Positions 46,088-56,418 are shown, counted from the first letter of the stretch. The stretch is DNA of 64,000 nt from Nonomuraea polychroma (GCF_004011505.1 NZ_SAUN01000001.1:8583501-8647500), one strand, 5' to 3'. Notes: generated from the sequence alone by a model not told the origin. Made by a program: numbers and translations.

Positions 46088-47257
46088 TCAGCCCTGCCCG
46101 GCATCGAAGTACGCGGCCAGCTCCGGGTCCAGAGCCGGCACATCGTACGGCGTGCCCCCGTCCCGCAACGACATCGTGGCCATGTAGCCCGCCGCCACGC
46201 TCATCCTGGCCGCCACCGGAGAGGTGTCCGTCAGTCCCCCGTCCCTGACGAACCTGCAGAACTCCGCCACGATCTCGACGTCCGCGCCTCCGTGCGACCC
46301 CGTGGCGGGAGGCACCTTGTACGTGATGTCGCAGTCGTCCCGGTAGCCCGTGGGCCCGGTGTTCCACACCTTGACCGTGTCGCCGGGCCCGTCGCCGAAG
46401 TTCTCCAGCCGTCCCTCCGTTCCGATGACCGTGTAGTTGCGCACGTAGTCGGGCGAGAAGTGGCACTGCTGGTAGGCGGCGATGACGCCGTTGTCCAGGC
46501 GCATGTTCATCACCGACACGTCCTCGACGTCGACGACGTGGTGCAGGTCGCGGCGCGCGGTCGGCGGCCAGTCGTACTCCTGGAGCCAGCCGTCGGGGCG
46601 CGGGGTGCCGGGCGCGCGGCGCGGCAGGTCGCCGTAGAGCATGAGATCGCCCAGCGCGTTCACCCGGGTGGTGTAGCCGCCCGCGAGCCAGTGGATCACG
46701 TCGAGGTCGTGCGCCGCCTTCTGCAGCAGCAGGCCCGTGGTGCGAGTGCGGTCCGCGTGCCAATCCTTGAAGTAGTAGTCCCCGCCGTACGAGACGAAGT
46801 GGCGCACCCAGACGGTCTTCGGTTCGCCGATGACGCCCTTGTGGATGATGTCGCGCATGAGCCGGACCACGCCCATATGACGCATGTTGTGGCCCACGTA
46901 CAGGCGGGTGCCGGTCTCGCGGGCGGCGCGCAGGATGTTGTCGCAGCCCTCCACGGTGATCGCCATCGGCTTCTCCAGGTAGACGGCTTTGCCGGCCCGG
47001 AGGCAGTCGATGGCGATGCGCTCGTGGGTGTCGTCAGGGGTGTTCACGACGACCGCGTCGAGGTCGCGGCGGTCGAGCAACTCCCGGTAGTCCCCGGTCA
47101 GGAACTCGGCCTCGAACCTCCCCGCCTGCCTCTTGAGCACCGCCGGGTCGGAGTCGCACAGGGCGGTCACGATCGAGCCCTTGCCCGGCCGGTGCGCGGC
47201 CAGGGCGAGGCTGGCCCGCAGGCCGAGGCCGATGACTCCGATACGCAGGTCTTCCAC
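46088..47257 (-). CDS. Gfo/Idh/MocA-family oxidoreductase
   Basis: A 389-residue NAD(P)-dependent sugar or inositol dehydrogenase homologue. The Rossmann motif is 'LRIGVIGLGLRASLALAAHR', the signature 'AVYLEKPMAITVEGCDNILR' contains the EKP motif with catalytic Lys, and 'TGLLLQKAAHDLDVIHWLAG' contributes the His/Asp of the active site. The C-terminal beta-sheet domain includes 'NGVIAAYQQCHFSPDYVRNY'. The substrate is probably a glycoside or cyclitol; no permease or kinase gene is next to it. The 240-bp spacer to the divergent tdh operon contains an AT-rich palindrome that might bind a regulator. Confidence 0.92.
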   Translation of the reverse strand: MEDLRIGVIGLGLRASLALAAHRPGKGSIVTALCDSDPAVLKRQAGRFEAEFLTGDYRELLDRRDLDAVVVNTPDDTHERIAIDCLRAGKAVYLEKPMAITVEGCDNILRAARETGTRLYVGHNMRHMGVVRLMRDIIHKGVIGEPKTVWVRHFVSYGGDYYFKDWHADRTRTTGLLLQKAAHDLDVIHWLAGGYTTRVNALGDLMLYGDLPRRAPGTPRPDGWLQEYDWPPTARRDLHHVVDVEDVSVMNMRLDNGVIAAYQQCHFSPDYVRNYTVIGTEGRLENFGDGPGDTVKVWNTGPTGYRDDCDITYKVPPATGSHGGADVEIVAEFCRFVRDGGLTDTSPVAARMSVAAGYMATMSLRDGGTPYDVPALDPELAAYFDAGQG

Positions 47258-47331
47258 GATGGTCCCTTCCGAATCAGCCCGGGCGCGCTCCTGGAGCCCA
47301 GTCCGTACGAGTCGACGTGGAGGCTAGTACG

Positions 47332-47345
47332 TATTTATGCAAATA
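47332..47345. promoter_or_regulatory. AT-rich palindrome upstream of the oxidoreductase gene
   Basis: TATTT-ATGC-AAATA is a perfect inverted repeat in an unusually AT-rich patch (about 47325-47375), 75 nt upstream of the minus-strand oxidoreductase. It may be an operator or part of its promoter. The rest of the spacer up to tdh shows nothing definite. Confidence 0.4.
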
Positions 47346-47497
47346 ACTAGAGAAGATAGAGCAGTTTTGAGCAGAGACGTCCAGAATTGCTGCGGCGTGA
47401 AGTAGAGCTGTGGGGGCACTTAAGAATCCCGCGATGGACATGCTCGGAGTTGAGAGGGCACAGTGCGTTAGGTTCGACCTAGGGGGAAATGGGAGCC

Positions 47498-48669
47498 ATG
47501 AAAGCGCTGGTCAAGGAGAAGGCCGAGCCCGGCCTGTGGCTTGTCGACGTGCCCGAGCCGGAGGTGGGACCGGGCGAGGTGAAGATCCGGGTCCTACGGA
47601 CCGGGATCTGCGGCACCGACCTGCATATCCGGAAATTTGATGACTGGGCCCGGCACACCCTGGAGCTCCCCCTGATCGTCGGGCACGAGTTCTCCGGTCA
47701 CGTGGTGGAGGTGGCGCCGGGCGTCGAGGACATCGCGGTCGGCGATCTCGTCAGCGGCGAGGGCCACCTGGTCTGCGGCAAGTGCCGTAACTGCATGGCG
47801 GGCCGCAGGCACCTGTGCCGTAACACGGTCGGCCTCGGTGTCAACAGGGACGGCGCGTTCGCCGAGTACGTCACGCTGCCCGCCTCCAACGTCTGGGTGC
47901 ACCGGGTCCCCGTCCACCCCGACGTGGCGGCCATCTTCGACCCGTTCGGCAACGCCGTACACACCGCTCTCTCCTTCCCCCTGGTCGGCGAGGATGTGCT
48001 GATCACCGGAGCCGGGCCGATCGGGCTGATGGCGGCGGCCGTGGCCGCGCACGTGGGCGCGCGCAACGTGATGATCACCGACGTCCATGACGAACGCCTG
48101 GACCTGGCGGGCAAACTCGGCGTCTCTCTCGCGCTGAACGTCACCAAGTCCTCCATCGAGGAGGGCATGCGGCAGCTGCACATGCGCGAGGGCTTCGACG
48201 TGGGTCTGGAGATGTCCGGCAACCCGGCTGCGGTACGCGACATGATCGCCCACATGACACACGGCGGGAAGATCGCCATGCTCGGGCTGCCGGCCGAGGA
48301 GTTCGCCGTCGACTGGGGCACCATCGTGACGTCGATGATCACGATCAAGGGGGTCTACGGCCGGGAGATGTTCGAGACCTGGTACAACATGTCGGTCCTG
48401 CTGGAGAAGGGCCTCGACCTCACCCCGGTGATCACGGACCGGTTCTCGTACGAAGACTTCGACGCCGCTTTCGATACAGCCGCCAGCGGCCGCACGGGCA
48501 AGGTCATCATGGACTGGAGCGGAGGAGCTCGGCCGGAGAGAGCGAGGAACGAGCCAACGAAGGCCGAAGCGGCCGCGACCATAAACACGCGCGGAGGAGC
48601 TCGGCCGGAGAGGGCGAGGAACGAGCAAGCGGAGGCCGAAGCGGCCGCGACCATAGACAGGAGCGCCTG

Positions 48670-48670
<1 letters not shown>
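47498..48670 (+). CDS. tdh: L-threonine 3-dehydrogenase with repeat-derived C-terminal extension
   Basis: A 390-residue zinc alcohol-dehydrogenase-type enzyme converting L-threonine to 2-amino-3-ketobutyrate with NAD+. ATG 47498 gives the family N-terminus 'MKALVKEKAEPGLWLVDVPE'. Catalytic zinc ligands lie in 'TGICGTDLHIR' and 'GHEFSGHVVE', structural zinc cysteines in 'CGKCRNCMAGRRHLC', and 'FDPFGNAVHTALSF' and 'YGREMFETWYNM' are Tdh hallmarks. The enzyme proper ends at 'GKVIMDWS', about residue 342. Two in-frame 24-residue copies of a dispersed repeat follow ('GGARPERARNEPTKAEAA' and 'GGARPERARNEQAEAEAA'). The stop overlaps the kbl start (TGATG). Confidence 0.95.
48519..48662 (+). repeat. 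Tandem 72-bp repeat inside tdh
   Basis: Two copies of 72 bp (48519-48590 and 48591-48662) in tandem, each 24 codons long and in the tdh frame, differing at a handful of positions. Each contains GAACGAGC near its middle, a GGCCGAAGCGGCC stem and ends in ACCATARACA, features shared with the mini-ORF repeats at 29017-29091 and 39868-39939. It lies directly before the kbl start. Confidence 0.8.
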
Positions 48671-49839
<1,169 letters not shown>

Positions 49840-49941
49840 TCCCCCGGTCCCGCTTCACTTCCCACCACCCCGAGGGAAGCGCTCACCGCCCGCGCGAGCG
49901 CTCCTCCTCGCGGGTGTGCACGATCACGGCCTGCAGGTGAG

Positions 49942-49947
49942 TATCCT
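49942..49947 (+). promoter_or_regulatory. -10 box for leaderless lysR gene
   Basis: TATCCT fits TANNNT and lies 7 nt before GTG 49955, which lacks a Shine-Dalgarno. This supports GTG 49955 over upstream in-frame codons. Confidence 0.45.
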
Positions 49948-49954
49948 CCGCTCC

Positions 49955-50857
49955 GTGATAGATACGCGGCGGCTCCGCACGCTGCGGGCGGTCGCCGACC
50001 ACGGCACGGTCACCGCCGCGGCGGCCGCCCTGCACCTCACCCCCTCCGCCGTGTCCCAGCAGCTCGTCGCGCTGGAGCACGAGGTGGGGCACCGCCTGTT
50101 CACGCGGGACGGGCGCGGCGTGCACCTCACCGCCGTGGGCAAGATCATGCTTGCCCACGCCAACGAGGTCCTCGCGCAGCTCGAACGCGCCGAGGCGGAG
50201 GTGGCCGCGTACACGGCGGGCGAGCTCGGCGAGGTCACCGTGGCCTGCTTCGCCACCGCGATCAGCGCCGTGCTGTCCCCGGCGATCATCGTGCTCCGCG
50301 AGCTCGCCCCCGGCATCCAGGTACGCGTGCTCGACGCCGAAGGCGACCACAGCCTGGCCATGCTCCTGGACTCCGAGGCCGACCTGGCGATCGGAGTCGA
50401 GTACGGGGGCGCGCCCGACGCCTCCGACCGCCGTCTGTCCCGCCTGCCGCTGTACGCCGAGCCGTTCGACCTGGTGCTCCCCCGCGACCACCCCCTGGCG
50501 GAGTCGGCCACGCTCGTGTCACTCTCCTCCGAGACCTGGATCGGCCCTTATCCCGGCAATCCGGTGCACGACGTGATCACGTTCGCCTGCCGGCAAGCGG
50601 GCTTCACCCCGAACCTCGCGCACTGCTCCGACGACTTCCGCGCCGTGGTGGCCCTGGTCGGCGCGGGCGCGGGGGTGGCGCTGGTGCCGCGGCTGGCGCT
50701 GCGCGACATGGTGCTGCCCGGGGTCGTGGTACGCCAGACGCCGGGGCCTGAGCGCCGGGTCTTCGCCGCCGTACGCAGGGGCGCGGACTCCCACCCCGTC
50801 GTGCAACCGCTGTTGTCCGCGCTCCGTACGGTGGCCGCGTCCCTCGGAACGGGATGA
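49955..50857 (+). CDS. LysR-family transcriptional regulator
   Basis: A 300-residue regulator from GTG 49955. The winged helix 'RRLRTLRAVADHGTVTAAAA' and 'LHLTPSAVSQQLVALEHEVG' opens the protein, and the effector domain runs from 'GELGEVTVACFATAISAVLS' through 'RAVVALVGAGAGVALVPRLA'. It follows kbl by 115 nt on the same strand and precedes an MFS gene by 58 nt. It might control either the threonine operon or the exporter; the exporter has its own promoter, and no T-N11-A site was found with confidence. Confidence 0.92.
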   Translation: MIDTRRLRTLRAVADHGTVTAAAAALHLTPSAVSQQLVALEHEVGHRLFTRDGRGVHLTAVGKIMLAHANEVLAQLERAEAEVAAYTAGELGEVTVACFATAISAVLSPAIIVLRELAPGIQVRVLDAEGDHSLAMLLDSEADLAIGVEYGGAPDASDRRLSRLPLYAEPFDLVLPRDHPLAESATLVSLSSETWIGPYPGNPVHDVITFACRQAGFTPNLAHCSDDFRAVVALVGAGAGVALVPRLALRDMVLPGVVVRQTPGPERRVFAAVRRGADSHPVVQPLLSALRTVAASLGTG

Positions 50858-50903
50858 AACACCCCGCCATCGCCCTCTTCCCGGGCTCGATCGATCTTGA
50901 CGA

Positions 50904-50909
50904 TAGCGT
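50904..50909 (+). promoter_or_regulatory. -10 box for leaderless MFS gene
   Basis: TAGCGT fits TANNNT and lies 6 nt before ATG 50916. There is no Shine-Dalgarno, so leaderless initiation is likely. Confidence 0.45.
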
Positions 50910-50915
50910 GGGCGG

Positions 50916-52091
50916 ATGGGACGAAGGACGCCGTACCGCGTGCTGCTCGGGATGCCCGGCGTGCCCGCGCAGGCCGTGCTCGGGTTCCTCGCCCAGCTCA
51001 CGCAGCAAGTGGCGCCGGTGGGAATGGTGCTGGTCGTCGAGTCGGCGACCGGGTCCCTGGCGGTCGCGGGCCTCTGCGTCGCGGCCTTCTCCGTGGGCGC
51101 GGGCGTGGCCAGGCCCGTCCAGGGCCGTCTCATCGACCGGCGCGGGTCGCGTCGGGTGCTGGCGGGCGCGGCGTTCCTGCACGTCGCCGCGCTCATCGCG
51201 CTCGTCGCCGGTGCGGTCGCCGGGTGGCCCGTGTGGACGTTCGCCGGGCTGGCCGTGATCGCGGGGGCCGGGTTGCCGCCGATTTCGGTGACCATGCGGT
51301 TCGAGTGGGGCCGTCGTGTCGCGGGCGAAGGGCGCACCGCCGCCTACAGCCTCGTGTTCCTGGTGCAGGAACTGGCCATGCTCGTCGGGCCGCTGCTGTT
51401 CGGGCTGATGATCGCGGTGGCGTCCTCCTCGCTGGCGCTCGGCGTGGTCACGGTGGCCGCCGGGGCCGCGACGCTGGCCTTCTCACGGGCCCTTCGGGGA
51501 GGCCAGACCCCTGGGGCGCGGGACCGGGGACGGGTGTTCGCCGACCGGCGGATGCTGGTGCTGCTGGCCGTGGTGCTGATGCACGGCGGGGTCTTCGGGG
51601 CGCTGCAGGTCGGAGTGCCCGCGCTCGCCGCCGCTCGGGACGTTCCGGCCGCGGCTGGGGTGCTGGTGGCGGCGCTCTCCTTAGGAGGGATCGCGGGGGC
51701 GGTCGCCTATGGTGCGCGTTCGTGGATGTCGCCGGTCGAGGTGCGACTGGTGGCGCTGATGCTGGCGGTCGGGGTCATGCTGGCGCCGCTGATGCTGATC
51801 GGTGCGCTGCCGGTGTTCTGGGTGGTGCTGTGTGCGGGCGGGATGATGTTCAACCCGGCGTTGACGACGTCGTCGCTGCTGGTGGATGAGTTCGCGCCGG
51901 GGGCGCAGGCGGAGGCGTTCGGATGGGTGTCCACCGCCTTGGGGATGGGGGGTGCGATCGGATCGGGGGTGGCCGGGGTGGCCGGGGAACGGTTCGGCGC
52001 CTCGGCGCCGTTCCTGGTGGCCTCGGCATCCGCGCTCCTCGGCGCGGGGCTCGCCATGGTGCTGCTCAGGCGCGGGCGCGGGCGCGGTTGA
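50916..52091 (+). CDS. MFS transporter
   Basis: A 391-residue transporter with about twelve helices. 'ARPVQGRLIDRRGSRRVLAG' is a good MFS A motif after TM2, and 'GRTAAYSLVFLVQELAMLVG' is the TM5 region. The second half contains 'VLMHGGVFGALQVGVPALAA' and 'EAFGWVSTALGMGGAIGSGV'. It resembles uncharacterised actinobacterial MFS exporters near sugar-efflux and bicyclomycin-type proteins; the substrate is not predictable. Its last 26 nt overlap the convergent GTPase gene. Confidence 0.9.
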   Translation: MGRRTPYRVLLGMPGVPAQAVLGFLAQLTQQVAPVGMVLVVESATGSLAVAGLCVAAFSVGAGVARPVQGRLIDRRGSRRVLAGAAFLHVAALIALVAGAVAGWPVWTFAGLAVIAGAGLPPISVTMRFEWGRRVAGEGRTAAYSLVFLVQELAMLVGPLLFGLMIAVASSSLALGVVTVAAGAATLAFSRALRGGQTPGARDRGRVFADRRMLVLLAVVLMHGGVFGALQVGVPALAAARDVPAAAGVLVAALSLGGIAGAVAYGARSWMSPVEVRLVALMLAVGVMLAPLMLIGALPVFWVVLCAGGMMFNPALTTSSLLVDEFAPGAQAEAFGWVSTALGMGGAIGSGVAGVAGERFGASAPFLVASASALLGAGLAMVLLRRGRGRG

Positions 52092-53745
52092 GTGCGTCGG
52101 TGAAGCGGGCGTACCTGTCCAGTTCCTCCTCCACGGGGTCCAGCACCTGCTCCTTGCCGACCTGGCCGATGGCCGCACGCAGCGCCCTGGCCGTACGCCG
52201 AGCCCGGCGCCTGCCACCCGCCCAGGCGACCAGCCGCGACAACATCGCGATCACCACACCTGCCAGCGCACCGCCCACCAGCAGGACCGTCGGCCACGGC
52301 ACATCGCCCACTGTGGGGAGCGGCGGCTGGGGCAGGCGCAGGTAGTCCATCCCGAACAACACGCCCAGCCACAGGGCGGCGGCCGCCATACCGGCGAACA
52401 CCAGCCACTGCAGCACGTTCACGGCCCGCCACCACCTGGGGCGCCGGGTGGCGTCGATGGATGCCGTGGCCACCGCCCGATCCACCGCGTCCGCCAGGTC
52501 CTCGGAACGGGAACGCGCCGCCTGCCGCACCGCCGCGGCCCACGGCCCCGGCAGCCCCTCCACCGCCGACTCGCCGACGTCCCTGATCGCCGTCTCGACC
52601 TGCGCCCGCTGCACGGCGGACGCGGCCGGCACGGAGGTACGCCCGACGACCTCCCCTGCCTGCCTCCCGCGCAGCTCCCTTGACGCCCTGCCGGCCGGGG
52701 CGATGCCGCCGATGCGCAACCTGCGAAGCGGATCCGGCCGGAACCGCCGGGCCCATCGGGTCACCGGCCATCCGGTGGCGACGATTGCCCGATGCCGGTG
52801 CCCCTTGGCCACGGCCTCCACGACCAGCGGCACCCCGGCCGCCTCGGAGAGCGCGACCGTGAGCGCCCGATCCCGCTCGGCCGCGCGCTTGCCCCGGCCG
52901 CTCTCCGCACGACGCCCTGCCGCATCCGCATCCGACCCGCCCGAGTATGTCGTGAGGTGGTCTGCGGCGGCGGTGATGTCCGCGGCCAGGCGGGCGGACC
53001 AGGCTTTGCGGTGGGCGACGCGGTCTGCGAGGAGGGAGCGGAGCTCGGCCAGGCCGGTGCCGGTACGGGCCGAGACGGCGAGCACCGGCACACCTTCCAG
53101 CCCGTCGTCGTCCAGCAGCCGGCGCAGGTCGCGTACGCAGCGGTCGACGGCCTGCGGGGGCAGGCGATCCACCTGGTTGAGCACCACCACCGTCACGTCC
53201 CGGTGCCCGGCCAGCGGGCGCAGGTAGCGCTCGTGGAGTGCGGCGTCGGCGTACTTCTGCGGATCCACCACCCACACCAGTAGATCCACCATCTCGACGA
53301 GGCGGTCCACTTCCAGGCGATGGGAGAGGCGGATGGAGTCGTGGTCCGGAAGGTCAAGGAGGACGAGGCCGGACATGTCGGAGGTGGAGGCCGCGGCGTG
53401 GCGTTGTGGGATCTCGAGCCAGTCCAGCAGGGGGCCGGAGCCTTGCCCGTCCCAGAGCGCCGCCTGGGCCGTTGAGGTCGTGGGCCGGGTGACGCCGACG
53501 GTCGCCAGGTCCTCGCCGGCCAGGGCGTTGTAAAGTGACGACTTCCCGCTGCCGGTCGCACCCGCCAGGGCGGCCACGGTGTGGTCGAGGGACAGGCTGC
53601 GACGTACGCCGGCTCGTTCCGCGACCGACCGGGCGCTCGACACCGCCTGCTCGGCCAGCCGCCCCTCGCCCAGAGAGGCCGCCTCCAGCAGTGCGGCCAG
53701 CCGGGAGTCGAGTGACGGGCCTTCCTTGCGGCGCAGCAGCTTCAC
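52066..53745 (-). CDS. Dynamin-like membrane GTPase (second of pair)
   Basis: A 559-residue GTPase. G1 is 'AGATGSGKSSLYNALAGEDL' (from residue 61), G2 the Thr in 'VTRPTTSTAQ', G3 'LLDLPDHDS' and G4 'VVLNQVDRLP'. The C-terminal part has two membrane spans, 'VLQWLVFAGMAAAALWLGVL' and 'VLLVGGALAGVVIAMLSRLV', with helical regions between G domain and membrane. The ATG overlaps the stop of the first GTPase (53742-53745). Tandem GTPases of this size with C-terminal membrane segments are known in Streptomyces as DynA/DynB, which stabilise sporulation septa; I infer a similar role but have not proven orthology. Confidence 0.85.
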   Translation of the reverse strand: MKLLRRKEGPSLDSRLAALLEAASLGEGRLAEQAVSSARSVAERAGVRRSLSLDHTVAALAGATGSGKSSLYNALAGEDLATVGVTRPTTSTAQAALWDGQGSGPLLDWLEIPQRHAAASTSDMSGLVLLDLPDHDSIRLSHRLEVDRLVEMVDLLVWVVDPQKYADAALHERYLRPLAGHRDVTVVVLNQVDRLPPQAVDRCVRDLRRLLDDDGLEGVPVLAVSARTGTGLAELRSLLADRVAHRKAWSARLAADITAAADHLTTYSGGSDADAAGRRAESGRGKRAAERDRALTVALSEAAGVPLVVEAVAKGHRHRAIVATGWPVTRWARRFRPDPLRRLRIGGIAPAGRASRELRGRQAGEVVGRTSVPAASAVQRAQVETAIRDVGESAVEGLPGPWAAAVRQAARSRSEDLADAVDRAVATASIDATRRPRWWRAVNVLQWLVFAGMAAAALWLGVLFGMDYLRLPQPPLPTVGDVPWPTVLLVGGALAGVVIAMLSRLVAWAGGRRRARRTARALRAAIGQVGKEQVLDPVEEELDRYARFTDALNRARARA

Positions 53746-55604
53746 CGGCCCTCCTCCGGCGTCGTGCCGCCCTCCGACGGCGGCGAACCACCGGACGGCC
53801 CACCCCCACCGGCCTCGCCGCCTGAGGCTGAGTCGCGCCCCTGCTCGTAAGTCCGGCCCGGGCCACCCGCCGGCCCGGGACCGGTAGCCGAGCCGGGTGT
53901 TGCGGCCGTCGGGAGGTCGGCGTGGTGGGCGCGTACCGAGCGCAAGGCCGCGAGCAGCGCGTCCGCCGTGTCGCGCGGCGGCTCTATGACCTCCAGGAGG
54001 GCGTTGAACCGGGCGGACTCCGCATCGAGCAGCCCCCGCACCCGCTCACGTAGATCTTCCCGCGCCCGAGCCGTCAGCGTCCGCACCGCCTGGTCGCCGA
54101 ACACCGCCTCCAGCAGCTTCTGCGACAACACGCTCGTCCCGCCTGCGATCCCCACCTCGATCCCGGTCAGCCCGCCCGTGGAGGCGAACACGGCCAGCAT
54201 GAGCAGCAGCCCCGCCCCGTTCACCCCGAACGACGCCACCCGCGCCGTGGTCCGCTTCTCCGCGCCTTCGGCCCGCACCAGGTCCAAGACGTATTCCTGC
54301 CAGCCCCGCACCACCGACTCGGCCCGTTTGCCGAGGTCGGGCGAGGCGCGGCCGAGCCGGGCGGATTCGATGGCGCCGAGGCGTTCGAGCAGGCCGGGCC
54401 CGCCGGGCGCGGCCGACCAGCCCTCCAGGGCACGTTCGGCGGCCCCGTCGGCGGCGCCGCGGATCAGGGTCTCGACGCTGCTCTCCAGGGCCTCCTTGAG
54501 CTGGACCTCCGGCACCCGCCCCGTGAAGAAGCCGACAATGCGGTCGCGTAGCCAGCCCACCCGGCTCTCCAGGGAGCGCATGAGGTCGCCGGTGCCGATG
54601 AAGTCCTGCCAGCGGGCCAGCACCTCGCCCCGCAGCAGCGACCCGTCCCGCATGCCCTCGTCGAAGTCGGCCATCGCGCCGGCGTACGCGCCGGACACGA
54701 TGGAGCGCAGCCCGTCGAAAGCGGCCTGCTGGCGCGAGACGGCCGTGGCCAGCGCGGGCACCCGGGTGTCCAGGCTGTCGAGCGCGCCCGACAACGTCTG
54801 GCGTACGACGCGCGCTCTTTCCGCGGCGTCGGCGGCCAGCCCGGCCAGCCAGGAGGCGATGGGCTGGACCGACGCGACCGGCAGCCGCGCCTTCTCGGAC
54901 GGCAGCACCGCCTCCGGAACGGTGAACAGGCGGGTGCCGTCGAGGCCGTTCTCGGTGAGGAGGCGGGAGAGGTCGCGGGCGACGGGCTCGACGGCGTCCG
55001 GCGGCACCCGATCGAGTACGACGGCCAGTGCGGTGCTGCGTTCGCGTGCCGAGCGCAGGAAACTCCACGGCACCTCGTCGGCGTACCGGGCGGCGGTCGT
55101 GACGAACAGCCACAAATCCGCGGCGGCCAGCAGTTGGGCGGCGAGCTCCCGGTTCGACGTCACCACCGAGTCGATGTCGGGTGCGTCGAGCAACGCGAGA
55201 CCGGCGCCCAGGGACGACGAGGTCACGACGCGTAGCGCACCCGGCCCTGAGCCGGTGGCGCGGGACAGCCCCGGCAGCACGTTCTGGCCCATGAACCAGG
55301 CGTGGTCGTCCGGGCTGACCACGAGCGTGGGGACCAACGTGGTGGGCCGCAGCACTCCCGGCTCGGCCACGTCGGCCCCGACCAGCGAGTTGACCAGCGT
55401 GGACTTGCCCGCCCCCGTGGACCCGCCGACGACGGCGAGCAGCGGCGCGTCCAGGGCACGCAGCCGGGGCAGCAGGTAGTCGTCGAGCTGCCCGGTCAGC
55501 TCCCGCAGCGCACGCCGGTCCGCCGCCGTCTCGCCGATCGTCAGGGGGAACAGGTCACGATCGAGCGGCCGGCGCAGTGACTCCAGCGCGCCCAACAGGT
55601 CCAT
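53742..55604 (-). CDS. Dynamin-like membrane GTPase (first of pair)
   Basis: A 620-residue protein with a dynamin-family GTPase domain. G1 is 'VGGSTGAGKSTLVNSLVGAD' (residues 59-78), G2 lies in 'VLRPTTLVPT', G3 in 'LLDAPDIDSVVTSN', while G4 is poorly conserved ('VVLDRVPPDA'). A long helical region follows, then a hydrophobic segment near residue 440 ('GAGLLLMLAVFASTGGL') and a Gly/Pro-rich tail of about 50 residues. It is the upstream member of a coupled pair, and both are downstream of a two-component system on the same strand. A DynA/DynB-like role in septal membrane remodelling is inferred. Confidence 0.85.
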   Translation of the reverse strand: MDLLGALESLRRPLDRDLFPLTIGETAADRRALRELTGQLDDYLLPRLRALDAPLLAVVGGSTGAGKSTLVNSLVGADVAEPGVLRPTTLVPTLVVSPDDHAWFMGQNVLPGLSRATGSGPGALRVVTSSSLGAGLALLDAPDIDSVVTSNRELAAQLLAAADLWLFVTTAARYADEVPWSFLRSARERSTALAVVLDRVPPDAVEPVARDLSRLLTENGLDGTRLFTVPEAVLPSEKARLPVASVQPIASWLAGLAADAAERARVVRQTLSGALDSLDTRVPALATAVSRQQAAFDGLRSIVSGAYAGAMADFDEGMRDGSLLRGEVLARWQDFIGTGDLMRSLESRVGWLRDRIVGFFTGRVPEVQLKEALESSVETLIRGAADGAAERALEGWSAAPGGPGLLERLGAIESARLGRASPDLGKRAESVVRGWQEYVLDLVRAEGAEKRTTARVASFGVNGAGLLLMLAVFASTGGLTGIEVGIAGGTSVLSQKLLEAVFGDQAVRTLTARAREDLRERVRGLLDAESARFNALLEVIEPPRDTADALLAALRSVRAHHADLPTAATPGSATGPGPAGGPGRTYEQGRDSASGGEAGGGGPSGGSPPSEGGTTPEEGR

Positions 55605-55678
55605 AAACCCACGTTAGCCCTGTTCTTCGCACGATCGAGGTCGCAGCGCCTTTCCATGGCATTTCATGGACAATCGGG

Positions 55679-56377
55679 CTAGCTCGTCGGCGGTTCCCTC
55701 AGCACGTAGCCGACGCTCCGGAGGGTGTGGATGAGCCGCGGCTCGACGTCGTCCACCTTGCGTCTGAGGTAGGAGACGTACGACTCGACGACCCCGGCGT
55801 CCCCGCCGAAGTCGTAGTTCCACACGTGGTCGAGGATCTGCGCCTTCGAGAGCACCCGTCCGGCGTTGACCATGAAGTAGTGCAGCAGCTTGAACTCCGT
55901 CGGCGACAGCCGGATCTGGCGCCCGCCCCGCCACACCTCGCGGGCGTCCTCGTCCAGCTCGAGGTCGGCCACCTTCAGCTTGCTGGCGGGCGCGCCCTCG
56001 GACCGCGTGCGCCGCAACACCGCCCGGATCCTGGCCTGCACCTCTTCCAGGCTGAACGGCTTGGTCACGTAGTCGTCCCCGACCCGCAGCCCCGCGATCT
56101 TCTCCTCGGTGGCGTCGCGGGCGGTCAGGAACAACACGGGCGCGTCGATCCTCTTGGCCACCTCGAGCCCGTCGAGGTCGGGCAACATCACGTCGAGAAC
56201 CACGAGGTCGGGCGAGGCCCGCTCGGCCACCTCCACGGCCTCCTGGCCGTCGGCGGCGGTCAGCACCTCGAACCCGGAAAAGCGCAGGCTGGCGGAGAGC
56301 AGATCCCTGATGCTGGGCTCGTCGTCCACCACCATGATCAGCGCCTCGCGGAACTCGCGGAGCTCGGGCTTCATCAC
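55679..56377 (-). CDS. OmpR-family response regulator with shortened receiver
   Basis: A 232-residue regulator closely similar to the one at 57831-58544. The receiver has 'IMVVDDEPSIRDLL', phosphoacceptor Asp62 in 'VVLDVMLPDLDG', 'LFLTARDATEEK' and 'DDYVTKPFSLEE'. Compared with its paralogue, six residues are missing between 'GLEVAKRI' and 'DAPVLFLTARD' and one Gly before DDYVTKPF, shortening helix 3 and the beta4-alpha4 loop. The winged-helix output ('LSPTEFKLLHYFMVNAGRVL' and 'VVESYVSYLRRKVDD') is intact. It lies 41 nt after the kinase gene and 74 nt before the dynamin-like pair. Confidence 0.93.
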   Translation of the reverse strand: MMKPELREFREALIMVVDDEPSIRDLLSASLRFSGFEVLTAADGQEAVEVAERASPDLVVLDVMLPDLDGLEVAKRIDAPVLFLTARDATEEKIAGLRVGDDYVTKPFSLEEVQARIRAVLRRTRSEGAPASKLKVADLELDEDAREVWRGGRQIRLSPTEFKLLHYFMVNAGRVLSKAQILDHVWNYDFGGDAGVVESYVSYLRRKVDDVEPRLIHTLRSVGYVLREPPTS

Positions 56378-56418
56378 CTACTTAGAGTGACGCAGCCACC
56401 TGAGGGTTAGCTGAAGGC

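Noticed and set aside
48519..48662. CRISPR-like tandem repeat
   Set aside because: Only two adjacent copies without spacers, translated in frame with tdh.
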